From CBDAPU01 sp965198875 (GTDB lineage: Bacteria > Pseudomonadota > Gammaproteobacteria > Eutrophobiales > Eutrophobiaceae), in the NCBI GenBank assembly GCA_965198875.1, contig CBDAPU010000001.1, positions 1,426,001 through 1,490,000 on the forward strand: a DNA stretch of 64,000 bases, given 5' to 3'. The notes beneath the pieces were generated by a model. It ran no database searches. It saw nothing but the letters and a program-made list of their open reading frames with translations, and had not been told where the DNA came from. A program made the position numbers and the translations under genes. Positions 44,029 through 54,223 of this stretch are shown piece by piece. Every line of letters begins with the position of its first letter. Position 1 is the stretch's first letter.

Positions 44029-44134
44029 AGATACGTGATCACATGCCGTCTGTTTGCGTATTTTACATGGAACACGCCACTGGGTTTGATAAATTTAACA
44101 GCGTACAATAGGCGCAAAAACAGGCTGAGGAGGC

Positions 44135-44941
44135 ATGATGCCGGCAACCGCAGAAGACATGACACAGGAGAAAATGCTCATGATCCGCATTGACTCGGGT
44201 ATCGCTACCCTGACGTTGAACCGTCCCGGTCAATTCAATGCGCTATCCCGAGAGATGTTGTTGGCGATGGAGGCCGCATTAGATGACATAGCGCAAGATG
44301 AGTCAGTGCGGGTCGTCATCATCGCCGCAAACGGCAAGGCATTTTGTGCCGGGCATGATTTGAAGGAGATGCGCTCCAGCGAAGAGCGGGCCTTTCATCA
44401 GTCTTTATTTGATCAATGCAGCAAGGTGATGGGCGCTATTCATCAGTTACCCCAACCTGTCATTGCAAAGGTCCAGGGTCTCGCCACCGCCGCCGGTTGT
44501 CAGTTAGTCGCCCAATGTGATCTGGCTGTTGCCGTTGATACAGCCCGCTTTGCCGTCTCAGGCATCCGTGTGGGACTGTTCTGTTCAACGCCGGCGGTGC
44601 CGTTAAGTCGCACTATGCCGCAAAAACAGGCCATGCAGATGTTACTCACCGGAGATTTTATCGACGCCGAGATGGCTAAAGCATCTGGCCTGGTAAATGA
44701 AGTGGTGAGGGCAGCGCAACTGGATCTGGCCACCCGTGATTTGGCGGAGAGAATTATCGGCAAATCATCTTTATCCATTCGCCTGGGGAAGAAGATGTTT
44801 TATGAGCAACTCAATATGGGCCTGAGTGAGGCGTATGATTTTGCCAGTGAGAGGATGGCCTGCAACATGGACAGCGAGGATGCAAGAGAAGGCATTGATG
44901 CGTTTATTGAAAAACGCAAACCCAACTGGAAGGGAAAATAA
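44135..44941 (+). CDS. enoyl-CoA hydratase/isomerase family protein
   Basis: 268-residue crotonase-fold enzyme. It has GIATLTLNRPGQFNALSREM, the oxyanion-hole segment AFCAGHDLKEMR and GLATAAGCQLVAQCDLAVAV. At the position of the catalytic Glu (GLPE in classical hydratases) it reads GIRVGLFCSTP, so it may lack normal hydratase chemistry. Such sequences are often annotated as ECHDC3-like. GAGGAGG precedes the ATG at 44135. It is 63 bp upstream of an acyl-CoA ligase, so the two are probably cotranscribed. Confidence 0.88.
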   Translation: MMPATAEDMTQEKMLMIRIDSGIATLTLNRPGQFNALSREMLLAMEAALDDIAQDESVRVVIIAANGKAFCAGHDLKEMRSSEERAFHQSLFDQCSKVMGAIHQLPQPVIAKVQGLATAAGCQLVAQCDLAVAVDTARFAVSGIRVGLFCSTPAVPLSRTMPQKQAMQMLLTGDFIDAEMAKASGLVNEVVRAAQLDLATRDLAERIIGKSSLSIRLGKKMFYEQLNMGLSEAYDFASERMACNMDSEDAREGIDAFIEKRKPNWKGK

Positions 44942-45004
44942 CAACATACTTCAGTTTCATCTTTATGCCCGTTATTTTACTATTCTCGATGATACCTGCG
45001 ACAG

Positions 45005-46657
45005 ATGACGACAACACCTGTTATGAGTAGCGAGCATATTTATCATACCGGTCTTGATAAAAACCCGGCGAATTACACACCCTTATCACCACTGACGTTC
45101 ATCGAACGGGCGGCGGCGGTTTTTCCCGATTATATTTCTGTGATATATGGTGGTATTCGCTTTACCTGGGCAGAGACCTATGAACGATGCAGACGTTTAG
45201 CCTCGGCGCTCAGCAGGCGCGGTATCGGTAGAGGCGATACCGTCTCCGTCATGTTGCCGAATACCCCGGCCATGTATGAAGCGCACTTCGGCGTGGGTAT
45301 GGCCGGCGCCGTGCTCAATGCACTGAATTATCGGCTGGACGCCAATGCCATCGCCTTTATGCTGGCGCACGGCGAGTCTAAAGCGCTGATCACCGATCGC
45401 GAGTTCTCCTCAGTGATGAAGGAGGCGGTGGCAAAGTTGGGCCGGGATATACTGGTGATCGATGTGGATGATCCGGCGTATGCAGGTGGCGAGCTGATCG
45501 GTGAGATAGATTATGAGTCTTTCCTGCAAGAGGGCGATGCGAATTTTAACTGGCGTTTGCCTGCCGATGAGTGGGAGGCTATTGCCTTGTGTTATACCTC
45601 CGGGACGACAGGCGATCCAAAGGGCGTCGTCACCCATCATCGTGGCGCATACCTCAATGCGCTCTCCAATCTCATGGTCTGGAACACCATCGCCCACCCG
45701 GTCTATCTATGGACCCTGCCCATGTTTCATTGCAACGGTTGGTGTTTCCCCTGGGGTATTGCGGCGGTTGCCGGAACCAATGTTTGCCTCAGGGCGGTGC
45801 GCGCCGATGCTATCTTCGCACTCATTAAAAAAGAGAAGATCGATCATCTCTGTGGCGCCCCCATCGTGTTAAATTTGCTGGCGAATGCCCCGGATCAATT
45901 AAAACGGGGGATCGATCACCAGGTTAAAGTCATGACCGCCGCATCGGCGCCGCCGCCGGCCGTGTTGCAGGCCATGGATGAGATGGGCTTCCCGGTGACT
46001 CATGTTTACGGGCTGACGGAGATCTATGGCCCCGCCGTTGTCTGTGCCTGGCGCGATGAGTGGGATAAACTACCGGTTGAGGAGCAGGCGCGCATCAAGT
46101 CAAGACAGGGCGTGCGCTATCCACTACAGGAGGCCATTATGGTGGCTGATCCGCACACGCTGGAGCCGGCGCCAAAGGACGGTAAGACGATAGGCGAGAT
46201 TATGCACCGCGGCAACATTGTCATGAAGGGCTATTTGAAAAATCCGCAGGCAACGGAAAAAGCCTTTGCAGGCGGGTGGTTTCACAGTGGTGATCTGGCC
46301 GTCTGGCATGAGGATGGTTACGTGGAGATTAAAGACCGCTCCAAAGATATTATTATCTCCGGCGGTGAGAATATCTCCAGCATTGAAGTGGAGAACATGT
46401 TGTATCACCACCCGGCCATATTGGAGGCGGCGGTGGTTGCCCGGCCGGATCAGAAATGGGGAGAAGTCCCCTGTGCGTTTGTCACCTTAAAAGAAGGTGA
46501 AAACCTGACGGGGGAAGAAGTGATCCAGTTCTGCCGAGAGAACATGGCCCATTTCAAGGCGCCCAAGACCGTCATATTCGGGCCGCTACCGAAAACCTCC
46601 ACGGGTAAAATTCAAAAGTTTAAGCTCAGGGCTCAAGCGGACGAGACAGGCAGTTAG
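45005..46657 (+). CDS. acyl-CoA synthetase, AMP-forming
   Basis: 550-residue ANL-superfamily ligase that activates a carboxylic acid to its CoA thioester via an acyl-adenylate. P-loop-like CYTSGTTGDPKGVV (about 200), YGLTEIYGPAVV, SGDLAVWHEDGYVEIKDRSKD, and the catalytic-Lys end PKTSTGKIQKF. It is closest in layout to medium/long-chain or DmdB-like (methylmercaptopropionate) ligases, and the substrate is not decidable. The start is the ATG at 45005 or the ATG six codons later. In an operon with the preceding crotonase. Confidence 0.92.
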   Translation: MTTTPVMSSEHIYHTGLDKNPANYTPLSPLTFIERAAAVFPDYISVIYGGIRFTWAETYERCRRLASALSRRGIGRGDTVSVMLPNTPAMYEAHFGVGMAGAVLNALNYRLDANAIAFMLAHGESKALITDREFSSVMKEAVAKLGRDILVIDVDDPAYAGGELIGEIDYESFLQEGDANFNWRLPADEWEAIALCYTSGTTGDPKGVVTHHRGAYLNALSNLMVWNTIAHPVYLWTLPMFHCNGWCFPWGIAAVAGTNVCLRAVRADAIFALIKKEKIDHLCGAPIVLNLLANAPDQLKRGIDHQVKVMTAASAPPPAVLQAMDEMGFPVTHVYGLTEIYGPAVVCAWRDEWDKLPVEEQARIKSRQGVRYPLQEAIMVADPHTLEPAPKDGKTIGEIMHRGNIVMKGYLKNPQATEKAFAGGWFHSGDLAVWHEDGYVEIKDRSKDIIISGGENISSIEVENMLYHHPAILEAAVVARPDQKWGEVPCAFVTLKEGENLTGEEVIQFCRENMAHFKAPKTVIFGPLPKTSTGKIQKFKLRAQADETGS

Positions 46658-46835
46658 CGAAGATGATCAGTAACACCTTGCAACAACGCCGACTGATTAA
46701 ATCGGGTTAATGTGATTTCCTGATCTTCAATGACGTCAGAAAGACTAGATTTTTCATCTACCCGACTTATCTCGACATAATGCAATCCATAGAGAAGCAT
46801 CAATCAGAATCATGACTCACATCCTTGAAAAGAGT

Positions 46836-48170
46836 TTATGCAGAATCAATCCTTTGAGGCTCCGGCTCCGACTGTGGAATGATAACCGCTGCGACTAACA
46901 GCATCATCAGTAATCCCAGGCTGAGCCAGACTGCCGCATGGTAAGTGCCCAACAGATCGTAACCCGCACTGAACAGGGCCGGGCCGATGGCGCTGCCAAA
47001 TACCACCAGGGTCATGCTGAAGCCGGTGATCTCGCCCAGATAATCACGGCCAAAGAAACGGATAAAAGCAAGGTTAGACAGCGCCGCCCAGAGCCCGCCG
47101 GTAGAGCCGAATCCACACACCATGATCCAGTATCCGCTTTGCGCTTTTAATTGCATCAACCCCAGGGCGCCGATAATAAAAGCAATAAGCATGGCGATGA
47201 GCAGGTACTTGAGCTGCATCCTGTCGGATAGCCAGCTACTCAACAGGTTTACCGACACGGAAACAACAGCAAGCGGGAGAAAATAAGCAAACGCCTCAGT
47301 CGAGGTTCTGCCAGCCTCATGGAAGATGGCCGCAATATGAAAAATAATCGCTGTGGCGAATAATGAATAAAAGGCAAGCGCCAGCGCATAGATCCAGAAC
47401 ACCGGGCTCCTCCTCGCCGCTACCAGGGTTTGACTGGGGACAGAAGGTCTTTCTTTCTCATCTGCATTTAATAGGCCTCCATCGGCTAACAGCCCGCAGG
47501 ACTCGGGTGTGTCCCGAAGAAAGATGACGGCAAAGATGGCAAAGATGAGTCCAACGATGATCGCAAGCAACAATAAAGCATGGCGCCAACCCAATAGATT
47601 GATCAGGAAAGCTAGAAAGAGGGGTGCAATGGAGAAAGCAAATGTGACCACAACACTTCTGATCCCGACAACCAGGCCACGTCTTTTTTCAAACCACACC
47701 AACAATATATTACGGCTTGAATTGGTGAGCACGCCCTGTCCGGTAAAACGAACGCCGAAATATCCAAACAGGATCAATGGCAGGGTAACCGCCACCATCG
47801 GTATGTTTGTGATATCGCCAATGAAACTGGCGAGGCGATCAACGCCCGCAATAAAACACAGGAAAAGCCCAAGGCCGATACTGGATGCAACGATGGATAG
47901 ACGCGCGCCGGTTTCATCATAGAAACGTCCGGCCCGTGTCAGCAAGACAGCGCTGCTGATTGTACCGAATAAATAGGCGACCGAGAGCTCAGTGCGAGAA
48001 AGCCCGAATGCGTCTATGAAGTGATCCGTAAACACACCCATGCCCATGGTCTGCCCCGGTATGGACATCACAATACCAAAAGACGAGACAAGCCAGATCA
48101 CCCAGCCATAAAAAATGGGTGAATTCTTCACCGAGAATGGCCAGTCAGTGCGTAATTTTTCTCCGCTCAT
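46836..48170 (-). CDS. MFS transporter, monocarboxylate/OFA-like
   Basis: About 444-residue major facilitator protein with twelve helices. The first is in FYGWVIWLVSSFGIVMS, and YLFGTISSAVLLTRAGRFYDETGAR is the loop 2-3 segment typical of MCT/OFA-type anion exchangers. Tandem ATGs lie at 48173 and 48170 (an in-frame TTG at 48179 is less likely). It follows liuD by about 100 bp in the same orientation, so it may import a branched-chain keto acid or short carboxylate for that pathway (inference). Confidence 0.87.
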   Translation of the reverse strand: MSGEKLRTDWPFSVKNSPIFYGWVIWLVSSFGIVMSIPGQTMGMGVFTDHFIDAFGLSRTELSVAYLFGTISSAVLLTRAGRFYDETGARLSIVASSIGLGLFLCFIAGVDRLASFIGDITNIPMVAVTLPLILFGYFGVRFTGQGVLTNSSRNILLVWFEKRRGLVVGIRSVVVTFAFSIAPLFLAFLINLLGWRHALLLLAIIVGLIFAIFAVIFLRDTPESCGLLADGGLLNADEKERPSVPSQTLVAARRSPVFWIYALALAFYSLFATAIIFHIAAIFHEAGRTSTEAFAYFLPLAVVSVSVNLLSSWLSDRMQLKYLLIAMLIAFIIGALGLMQLKAQSGYWIMVCGFGSTGGLWAALSNLAFIRFFGRDYLGEITGFSMTLVVFGSAIGPALFSAGYDLLGTYHAAVWLSLGLLMMLLVAAVIIPQSEPEPQRIDSA

Positions 48171-48270
48171 CATCAGCAAAAGAGGCGCTCAGGGAAACAG
48201 TATGGGTTTAAGGGTGCAAGCTCAGGGGGAGTTATTCTAGCGTGAAGCGCTTGGGGATAGTATCCATCAT

Positions 48271-50292
48271 TTATGCACGGCTTTTACTCATCGACTCTTG
48301 CGCCTCATTTAGTTGAAGTAGTTCCACGCCATCATCCACCCTGTCACCCACGGAATAATGAAGTAACTCAACCACACCATCGTGAGGGGCGGTAATCGTG
48401 TGTTCCATTTTCATGGCCTCCAGCACCAACAGCGGATCACCCCTCTTAACCCGCTGCGATTTGGACACCATGACGTCAATTATTCTACCGGGCACAGGCG
48501 AGATGAGAGTGCCGGCTATCTGCCGCTCATCTTCAGGGAGCAGATCGGACATGTCTCTCAGTTTGCAGGTATGACCTGCATGGAATACAGTCAAATGGGG
48601 ATCATCTTCCACCACGGTGGCATGTGCCCTGGTTTTATCCAGGGCCGCGATCATCTGTCTGTTATCATCCAGGCTACCCGTTGCCCCTATAGACCAATCA
48701 TCGGCGCTGATCACATATTGGTTATTATCTAACCTCACGTTCACTTCATGTTCTCTATCCACATAGCGAAACCGGTATTTCTCCTCAGCGGGTAAATTGA
48801 GTTGCCAGTTGTCCGTTTCATGCCAGGGAGAGCCGGGATCAGTGGAAGATGCGCTCAAGTCCTGAGCAAGACGTTTCCTTTCGAGCAATTTATATAATGT
48901 GGCCAGGCTGAGAATAGCGGGTGTTAATTCCGCTTTGTCTGCAAATAAACTGGATCGATAACGCTCGATAAACCCCGTATTGACGCCGCCGGACTTAAAA
49001 GAGGGATGTGATATGACCGAGGAGAGAAACTCGATGTTGGTGCTCACACCGGCCACTTGAGTTTGAGAAAGCGCATCCAGCATACGCTGTATGCAGGTAT
49101 TTCGATCCACATCCCAAACAATCAGTTTGGCGATCATGGGATCATAATGGACAGTCACGGTATCGCCTTGCCTGACGCCGGCGTCCACCCTTACATGGCG
49201 GGAGGGGGCGGGAAAACGCAAGTGACTGATCTGGCCTGTCGAAGGCAAAAAGTCATTGCCTGGGTCTTCGGCGTAAACTCGCACTTCAACGGCATGCCCA
49301 TTGATTGACAGCTCATCCTGGGTTTTGGGTAATCGTTCTCCACTGGCGATCCGGAGTTGCCATTCAACCAGATCCTCGCCGGTAATGCATTCCGTCACGG
49401 GATGTTCAACCTGCAAGCGCGTGTTCATTTCCATGAAATAAAAAGCGCCGTCTTCATCGACGATAAACTCAACGGTGCCTGCGCCTTGATAGGCGATCGC
49501 TTTCGCCGCCGCTATGGCCATATCACCCATCGAAGTGCGTTTTCTCTCATCCATCCCCGGGGCGGGGGCCTCTTCCAGGACTTTTTGATGACGCCGCTGC
49601 ACGGAACAATCCCGCTCGAATAGATGTACCGCACCACCGTGATGATCACAGAATACCTGGATCTCTATGTGACGGGGGTTCGTTAAATACCTCTCAATCA
49701 ACACCTGATCCTCCTTAAAGGAGGACATGGCCTCGCGTTTGGCGGAATGCAGGGCCTGCATAAAGTGATCAGCCTCATGCACAACCCTCATGCCCTTGCC
49801 ACCCCCGCCGGCCGATGCTTTTATCAGGACAGGGAAACCGATTTTCCTCGCCTCTTCCCGTAAAACCGCCTCATCCTGATCATCACCGTGATAGCCGGGA
49901 ACAAGCGGTACGTTTGCATTTTCCATGATCGCTTTGGCGGCGCTCTTCGAGCCCATTGCCTCAATGGCAGCTACCGGCGGGCCGATAAAGACAAGACCAT
50001 GATCGCCACATGCCCTGGCAAATGCCGCATTTTCCGAGAGAAAACCATAGCCCGGATGAATGGCCTGGGCGTTTGTGGATTGTGCCGCTGCAATGATTTT
50101 ATCGCTTAGAAGATAACTTTCCCGGGCCGGCGCCGTCCCGATGTTAATAGCCTCATCGGCCATAGCCACATGTCGTGCTGAGGCGTCGGCCTCGGAATAT
50201 ACGGCGACGGTTTTTACGCCCAGACGTTTTGCCGTGTGCATAACACGACAGGCTATCTCACCTCGGTTGGCGATCAGGATCTTCCTAAACAT
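48271..50292 (-). CDS. liuD: methylcrotonyl-CoA carboxylase, biotin-containing alpha subunit
   Basis: 673 residues. Biotin carboxylase domain (about 1-450): KILIANRGEIACRVM, glycine-rich ATP loop KASAGGGGKGMRVV, FMEMNTRLQVEHPVTE. A central linker domain is followed by a C-terminal biotinyl domain with LEAMKMEHTI (biotin Lys in AMKM). With LiuB it carboxylates 3-methylcrotonyl-CoA in leucine catabolism. Acetyl- and propionyl-CoA carboxylase alpha chains are similar, but the neighbouring liuABC genes decide the name. It is 207 bp from liuC, so it may also have its own promoter. Confidence 0.94.
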   Translation of the reverse strand: MFRKILIANRGEIACRVMHTAKRLGVKTVAVYSEADASARHVAMADEAINIGTAPARESYLLSDKIIAAAQSTNAQAIHPGYGFLSENAAFARACGDHGLVFIGPPVAAIEAMGSKSAAKAIMENANVPLVPGYHGDDQDEAVLREEARKIGFPVLIKASAGGGGKGMRVVHEADHFMQALHSAKREAMSSFKEDQVLIERYLTNPRHIEIQVFCDHHGGAVHLFERDCSVQRRHQKVLEEAPAPGMDERKRTSMGDMAIAAAKAIAYQGAGTVEFIVDEDGAFYFMEMNTRLQVEHPVTECITGEDLVEWQLRIASGERLPKTQDELSINGHAVEVRVYAEDPGNDFLPSTGQISHLRFPAPSRHVRVDAGVRQGDTVTVHYDPMIAKLIVWDVDRNTCIQRMLDALSQTQVAGVSTNIEFLSSVISHPSFKSGGVNTGFIERYRSSLFADKAELTPAILSLATLYKLLERKRLAQDLSASSTDPGSPWHETDNWQLNLPAEEKYRFRYVDREHEVNVRLDNNQYVISADDWSIGATGSLDDNRQMIAALDKTRAHATVVEDDPHLTVFHAGHTCKLRDMSDLLPEDERQIAGTLISPVPGRIIDVMVSKSQRVKRGDPLLVLEAMKMEHTITAPHDGVVELLHYSVGDRVDDGVELLQLNEAQESMSKSRA

Positions 50293-50499
50293 GGCGGGTT
50301 AAGTTTATCTCTCTTAATTTCTATTCCAATACCGATCGGTCATCTTGTGTCTTTCGAGTAGCGTTCAGGATCACGATGACCGCTCAAGAGGGCTTGCGAT
50401 CATAATGGCTTGACGGCATCCACCAGCGAGAGGAGTTGCCTCATGTTCGCTTGCCTTTTTGAGGGGCGAAAAGAGAAGTTGGCGCATTTCCTCTGTGAT

Positions 50500-51291
50500 T
50501 TATGCCTTCACCCAGTATGGTTTGCGCCTCTCCAGAAATGCCGACAGGCCCTCTCTGCCCTCTTCCGATGCACGCATATCGGCAATGGCCTCACTTGTCA
50601 TCTGCATGAGCTCTGTCGTGACGGGCTTGCCGACAACATCAAACACCATTTGTTTGGCCGCCCGTACCGCTTGGGGACTGTTCATCAAGATCAGTGTGAT
50701 GAGTTTCTCTATTTCCCGATCCAGCGCCGCCTTGTTCATCACCGCAGACACCAGACCCATTTCCAATGCCCTGTGAGCGGTAAACCGCTCTGCGGTTTGA
50801 AAGTAGCGGCGGGCGTTTCTCTCCCCGATTGCGCCGATCACATAGGGGCTGATGGTCGCCGGCAGCAGTCCGACTTTGGCCTCGCTAAAGGCAAAGCTCG
50901 CCTGCTCACAGGCCAGGGCCATATCGCAACAGGCCAGCAAACCACAACCGCCCCCCAGGGCCGCCCCCTGCACTCTGGCGATAGTGGGGATGGGCAGAGA
51001 ATTGAGTTTATAGAGTAATTCGGCCAGCGCATTGGCGTCACGGATGTTCTCATCACGGCTGTTATTCGCCATGCGTCTCATCCATTTGATATCGGCGCCG
51101 GCTGAAAAATGCTCGCCCCTGGCGCCGAGTTGCATCACCTTTATGGCGCTATCGGTTTTTATCTCATCCAGAGCCTGGATCAATTCGGCTATGACCTCTT
51201 CATTAAAAGCGTTGTGCTTGTCCGGGCGGTTTAGCGTCACAGTGGCGATGCCGCGATCATCTCGCTCATAAACCAGATAGCTGTATGCCAT
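50500..51291 (-). CDS. liuC: methylglutaconyl-CoA hydratase
   Basis: 263-residue crotonase-fold enzyme expected to hydrate 3-methylglutaconyl-CoA to HMG-CoA in leucine degradation. It has GIATVTLNRPDKHNAFNEEV, the oxyanion segment HFSAGADIKWMRRM, AALGGGCGLLACCDMALA and the Glu-bearing FSEAKVGLLPATISPYV. It starts 5 bp after liuB, so the genes are tightly linked. The specific role comes mainly from this context. Confidence 0.93.
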   Translation of the reverse strand: MAYSYLVYERDDRGIATVTLNRPDKHNAFNEEVIAELIQALDEIKTDSAIKVMQLGARGEHFSAGADIKWMRRMANNSRDENIRDANALAELLYKLNSLPIPTIARVQGAALGGGCGLLACCDMALACEQASFAFSEAKVGLLPATISPYVIGAIGERNARRYFQTAERFTAHRALEMGLVSAVMNKAALDREIEKLITLILMNSPQAVRAAKQMVFDVVGKPVTTELMQMTSEAIADMRASEEGREGLSAFLERRKPYWVKA

Positions 51292-51296
51292 GGTCG

Positions 51297-52901
51297 TTAC
51301 ATCCTGAATAAACCAAATCGGGTGTCTTCAATGGGGGCGTTCAATGCGGCGGAGATCCCAAGACCCAATACCTTGCGTGTGTCTTTGGGGGCAATCACGC
51401 CATCGTCCCACAGGCGGGCGCTCGCGTAGTAAGGATGCCCCTGGGTTTCATATTGCTGACGTATCGGCTCTTTGAACTGCTCCTGCTCCGCCAGTGACCA
51501 TTCTTCCCCTTTCAGATTATCGGCTTTCACCTGGGCCAGGACATTGGCCGCCTGCTCCCCGCCCATCACTGAAATACGCGCATTCGGCCACATCCATAAA
51601 AATCTTGGGCTGTAAGCGCGCCCACACATGCCATAATTTCCGGCGCCGAAACTCCCGCCAATGATCACAGTGAACTTTGGCGCTTTAGTGCTCGCTACCG
51701 CCGTGACCATTTTTGCGCCGTCTTTGGCGATACCACCGGCTTCATACTTTTGCCCTACCATAAAGCCGGTAATGTTTTGCAGAAATACCAGGGGAATACT
51801 TCTCTGGCTACATAGCTCAATAAAATGGGCGCCTTTTAATGCCGACTCAGAGAATAAAATGCCATTGTTGGCGATAACGCCCACTGGATAGCCATAGATA
51901 TGGGCGAAGCCGCATATCAGGGTGGCGCCGTAGAGCTGTTTGAACTCGTGAAATGCACTGCCATCCACAATGCGGGCGATGATCTCGCGCACATCAAACG
52001 GCTTGCGTGGGTCCGCCGGCATGACACCGTCAATATCATCAATGGCAATACGGGGCGCAATGGTTTCACGGATTGTAAGGCCGATGCGTTTTTCTCTATT
52101 AACATGGGCGAGGGATTGCCTTGCCAGCGCCAGGGCATGTTGATCATTTAGCGCATAGTGATCGGTGACCCCGGAGGTACGTGAATGCACGTCAGCGCCG
52201 CCCAGGTCCTCGGCATTGACGATTTCACCGGTGGCCGCCTTGACCAGGGGCGGGCCGCCCAGGAATATCGTCCCCTGGTTTTTCACGATAATGCTCTCAT
52301 CGGACATGGCCGGAACATAGGCGCCGCCCGCCGTACACGAGCCCATCACCACAGAGAGCTGGGGGATCCCTTTTGCCGACATGTTGGCCTGGTTGTAGAA
52401 GATCCGGCCAAAGTGGTCGCGATCAGGAAACACCTCATCCTGTTTTGGCAGGAACGCACCGCCTGAGTCAACCAGATAAACACAGGGCAAGTGGTTTATC
52501 TCGGCTATTTCCTGTGCGCGCAGGTGTTTTTTTACCGTCAAGGGATAATAGGTACCGCCTTTCACCGTGGCGTCATTGGCGATAAGCATACACTCATGCC
52601 CTGATACCCTGCCGATCCCGGTAATGATCCCGGCCGCAGGCACAGCATCGTCGTAAACCCGATAGGCCGCCAGTTGTGATAATTCGAGAAAAGGCGTGCC
52701 GGGGTCGCAAAGCTGTTTAATGCGATCCCGTGGTAGCAGCTTGCCCCTTGAGAGATGCTTTTCTTTGGCTTTTTCACCGCCACCCTGGGCGATAATACCG
52801 ACTTTCTCATTAAGATCATCGACCAATGCCTGCATTGCCGCCGCATTGGTCTTGAACTCCTCAGAGCTTGGGTCAATGGCTGTTTTCAAAATCCTCATCA
52901 T
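51297..52901 (-). CDS. liuB: methylcrotonyl-CoA carboxylase, carboxyltransferase beta subunit
   Basis: 534 residues, normal for MccB. It transfers the carboxyl from biotin to 3-methylcrotonyl-CoA. Two crotonase-like halves are visible: an N-half with LSRGKLLPRDRIKQLCDPGT and VYLVDSGGAFLPKQ, and a C-half with FLQNITGFMVGQKYE, GGSFGAGNYGMCGRAY and RISVMGGEQAANVLAQ. This pattern is characteristic of MCC rather than propionyl-CoA carboxylase. It lies 134 bp after liuA and 5 bp before liuC. Confidence 0.96.
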   Translation of the reverse strand: MMRILKTAIDPSSEEFKTNAAAMQALVDDLNEKVGIIAQGGGEKAKEKHLSRGKLLPRDRIKQLCDPGTPFLELSQLAAYRVYDDAVPAAGIITGIGRVSGHECMLIANDATVKGGTYYPLTVKKHLRAQEIAEINHLPCVYLVDSGGAFLPKQDEVFPDRDHFGRIFYNQANMSAKGIPQLSVVMGSCTAGGAYVPAMSDESIIVKNQGTIFLGGPPLVKAATGEIVNAEDLGGADVHSRTSGVTDHYALNDQHALALARQSLAHVNREKRIGLTIRETIAPRIAIDDIDGVMPADPRKPFDVREIIARIVDGSAFHEFKQLYGATLICGFAHIYGYPVGVIANNGILFSESALKGAHFIELCSQRSIPLVFLQNITGFMVGQKYEAGGIAKDGAKMVTAVASTKAPKFTVIIGGSFGAGNYGMCGRAYSPRFLWMWPNARISVMGGEQAANVLAQVKADNLKGEEWSLAEQEQFKEPIRQQYETQGHPYYASARLWDDGVIAPKDTRKVLGLGISAALNAPIEDTRFGLFRM

Positions 52902-53035
52902 GCATTTTGCCTTTTTCGATCCCTCGCAGTCTTTGAGCGCTTGGCATGGTGGCGGGACGGCATTTTGGGCGTAGCCGTGTATCCATCTTTGCTTATTCCC
53001 CCCTTTCTGTGGCTATGCAGAAAAGCGTTCAGCGG

Positions 53036-54208
53036 CTAACGGGATTCTTCGAATAATTCCCGTCCAATTAACATGCGTCTTATCTCACTGGTGCCGGCGC
53101 CTATCTCATATAACTTGGCGTCACGCAGAAAACGGCCCGTAGGGAACTCGTTAATATAACCATTACCGCCCAGCGCCTGAATCGCCTGCAACGCCATCCA
53201 GGTTGCTTTTTCCCCCGCATAGAGGATGGCGCCGGCGGCGTCTTTACGGCTTGTCTGGCCGCGATCACAGGCCTTGGCTACGGCATAAACATAGGCGCGG
53301 CAGGCATTTAATGTGGTGTACATATCGGCCAGTTTGCCCTGCATTAATTGAAACTCACCGATTGATTGACCAAACTGTTTACGCTCGTGGACATAGGGTA
53401 CGACCACATCCATGCAGGCCTGCATGATCCCCAGGGGGCCGCCTGCGAGCACGGCACGTTCATAATCAAGCCCACTCATTAACACCTGCACGCCACCATT
53501 GATCTCCCCCAGCACGTTTTCCTCCGGCACTTCGCAGTCTTCAAATACCAGCTCACAGGTATTCGAGCCACGCATACCCAGCTTATCCAGCTTCTGTGCG
53601 GTGGAGAAACCGTTAAATCCTTTTTCGACAATGAATGCAGTGATCCCATGAGGGCCTGCATCGATATTGGTTTTTGCGTAAACAACCAGTATCTCGGCGT
53701 CAGGGCCGTTGGTGATCCACATTTTGTTGCCGTTTAATATGTAGCCGCCATGTTTTTTCTCGGCACGCAACCTCATGCCGACCACATCGGAGCCGGAGCC
53801 GGTTTCAGACATGGCCAGGGCGCCCGGGCGCTCACCGCTGATCAGCCCGGGCAGATAGGTTTGCTTTTGTGCATCGGAGCCATGACGTCTGATCTGATTC
53901 ACACAGAGGTTGGAGTGGGCGCCATAGGACAAACCCACAGAGGCCGAGGCACGGCTGATCTCTTCCATAGCGATGACATGCGCCAGATAGCCCATGTCGG
54001 CACCGCCGTAGCGCTCTTCAACGGTAATACCCAACAACCCCATCTCACCCAGCTTGCGCCACATGCCTTTCGGAAACTCATTGCTCGCATCTATGTCATG
54101 GGCGATGGGTTTTAGCTCGGCGCTGGCGAAGTCATATACGGCGTCTCGCAACAACTCGGCGCTCTCGCCTAAATCGAAGTCTAAAACGGGGTAGGGGGTG
54201 TGGTTCAT
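53036..54208 (-). CDS. liuA: isovaleryl-CoA dehydrogenase
   Basis: 390-residue FAD enzyme oxidising isovaleryl-CoA to 3-methylcrotonyl-CoA, electrons to ETF. Acyl-CoA dehydrogenase motifs: ALAMSETGSGSDVVGM, KMWITNGPDAEI, and the isovaleryl-type catalytic Glu in GLDYERAVLAGGPLGIMQ (helix G, as in human IVD), ending QALGGNGYINEFPTGR and GTSEIRRMLIGREL. A perfect 16-bp palindrome lies 15 bp before its start, between it and liuR. Confidence 0.96.
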   Translation of the reverse strand: MNHTPYPVLDFDLGESAELLRDAVYDFASAELKPIAHDIDASNEFPKGMWRKLGEMGLLGITVEERYGGADMGYLAHVIAMEEISRASASVGLSYGAHSNLCVNQIRRHGSDAQKQTYLPGLISGERPGALAMSETGSGSDVVGMRLRAEKKHGGYILNGNKMWITNGPDAEILVVYAKTNIDAGPHGITAFIVEKGFNGFSTAQKLDKLGMRGSNTCELVFEDCEVPEENVLGEINGGVQVLMSGLDYERAVLAGGPLGIMQACMDVVVPYVHERKQFGQSIGEFQLMQGKLADMYTTLNACRAYVYAVAKACDRGQTSRKDAAGAILYAGEKATWMALQAIQALGGNGYINEFPTGRFLRDAKLYEIGAGTSEIRRMLIGRELFEESR

Positions 54209-54223
54209 CTTATTTTTCTATAG

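Noticed and set aside
50410..51018. 202-residue plus-strand frame over liuC
   Set aside because: It is antisense to a canonical crotonase gene and rich in Cys/His, typical of mirror frames.
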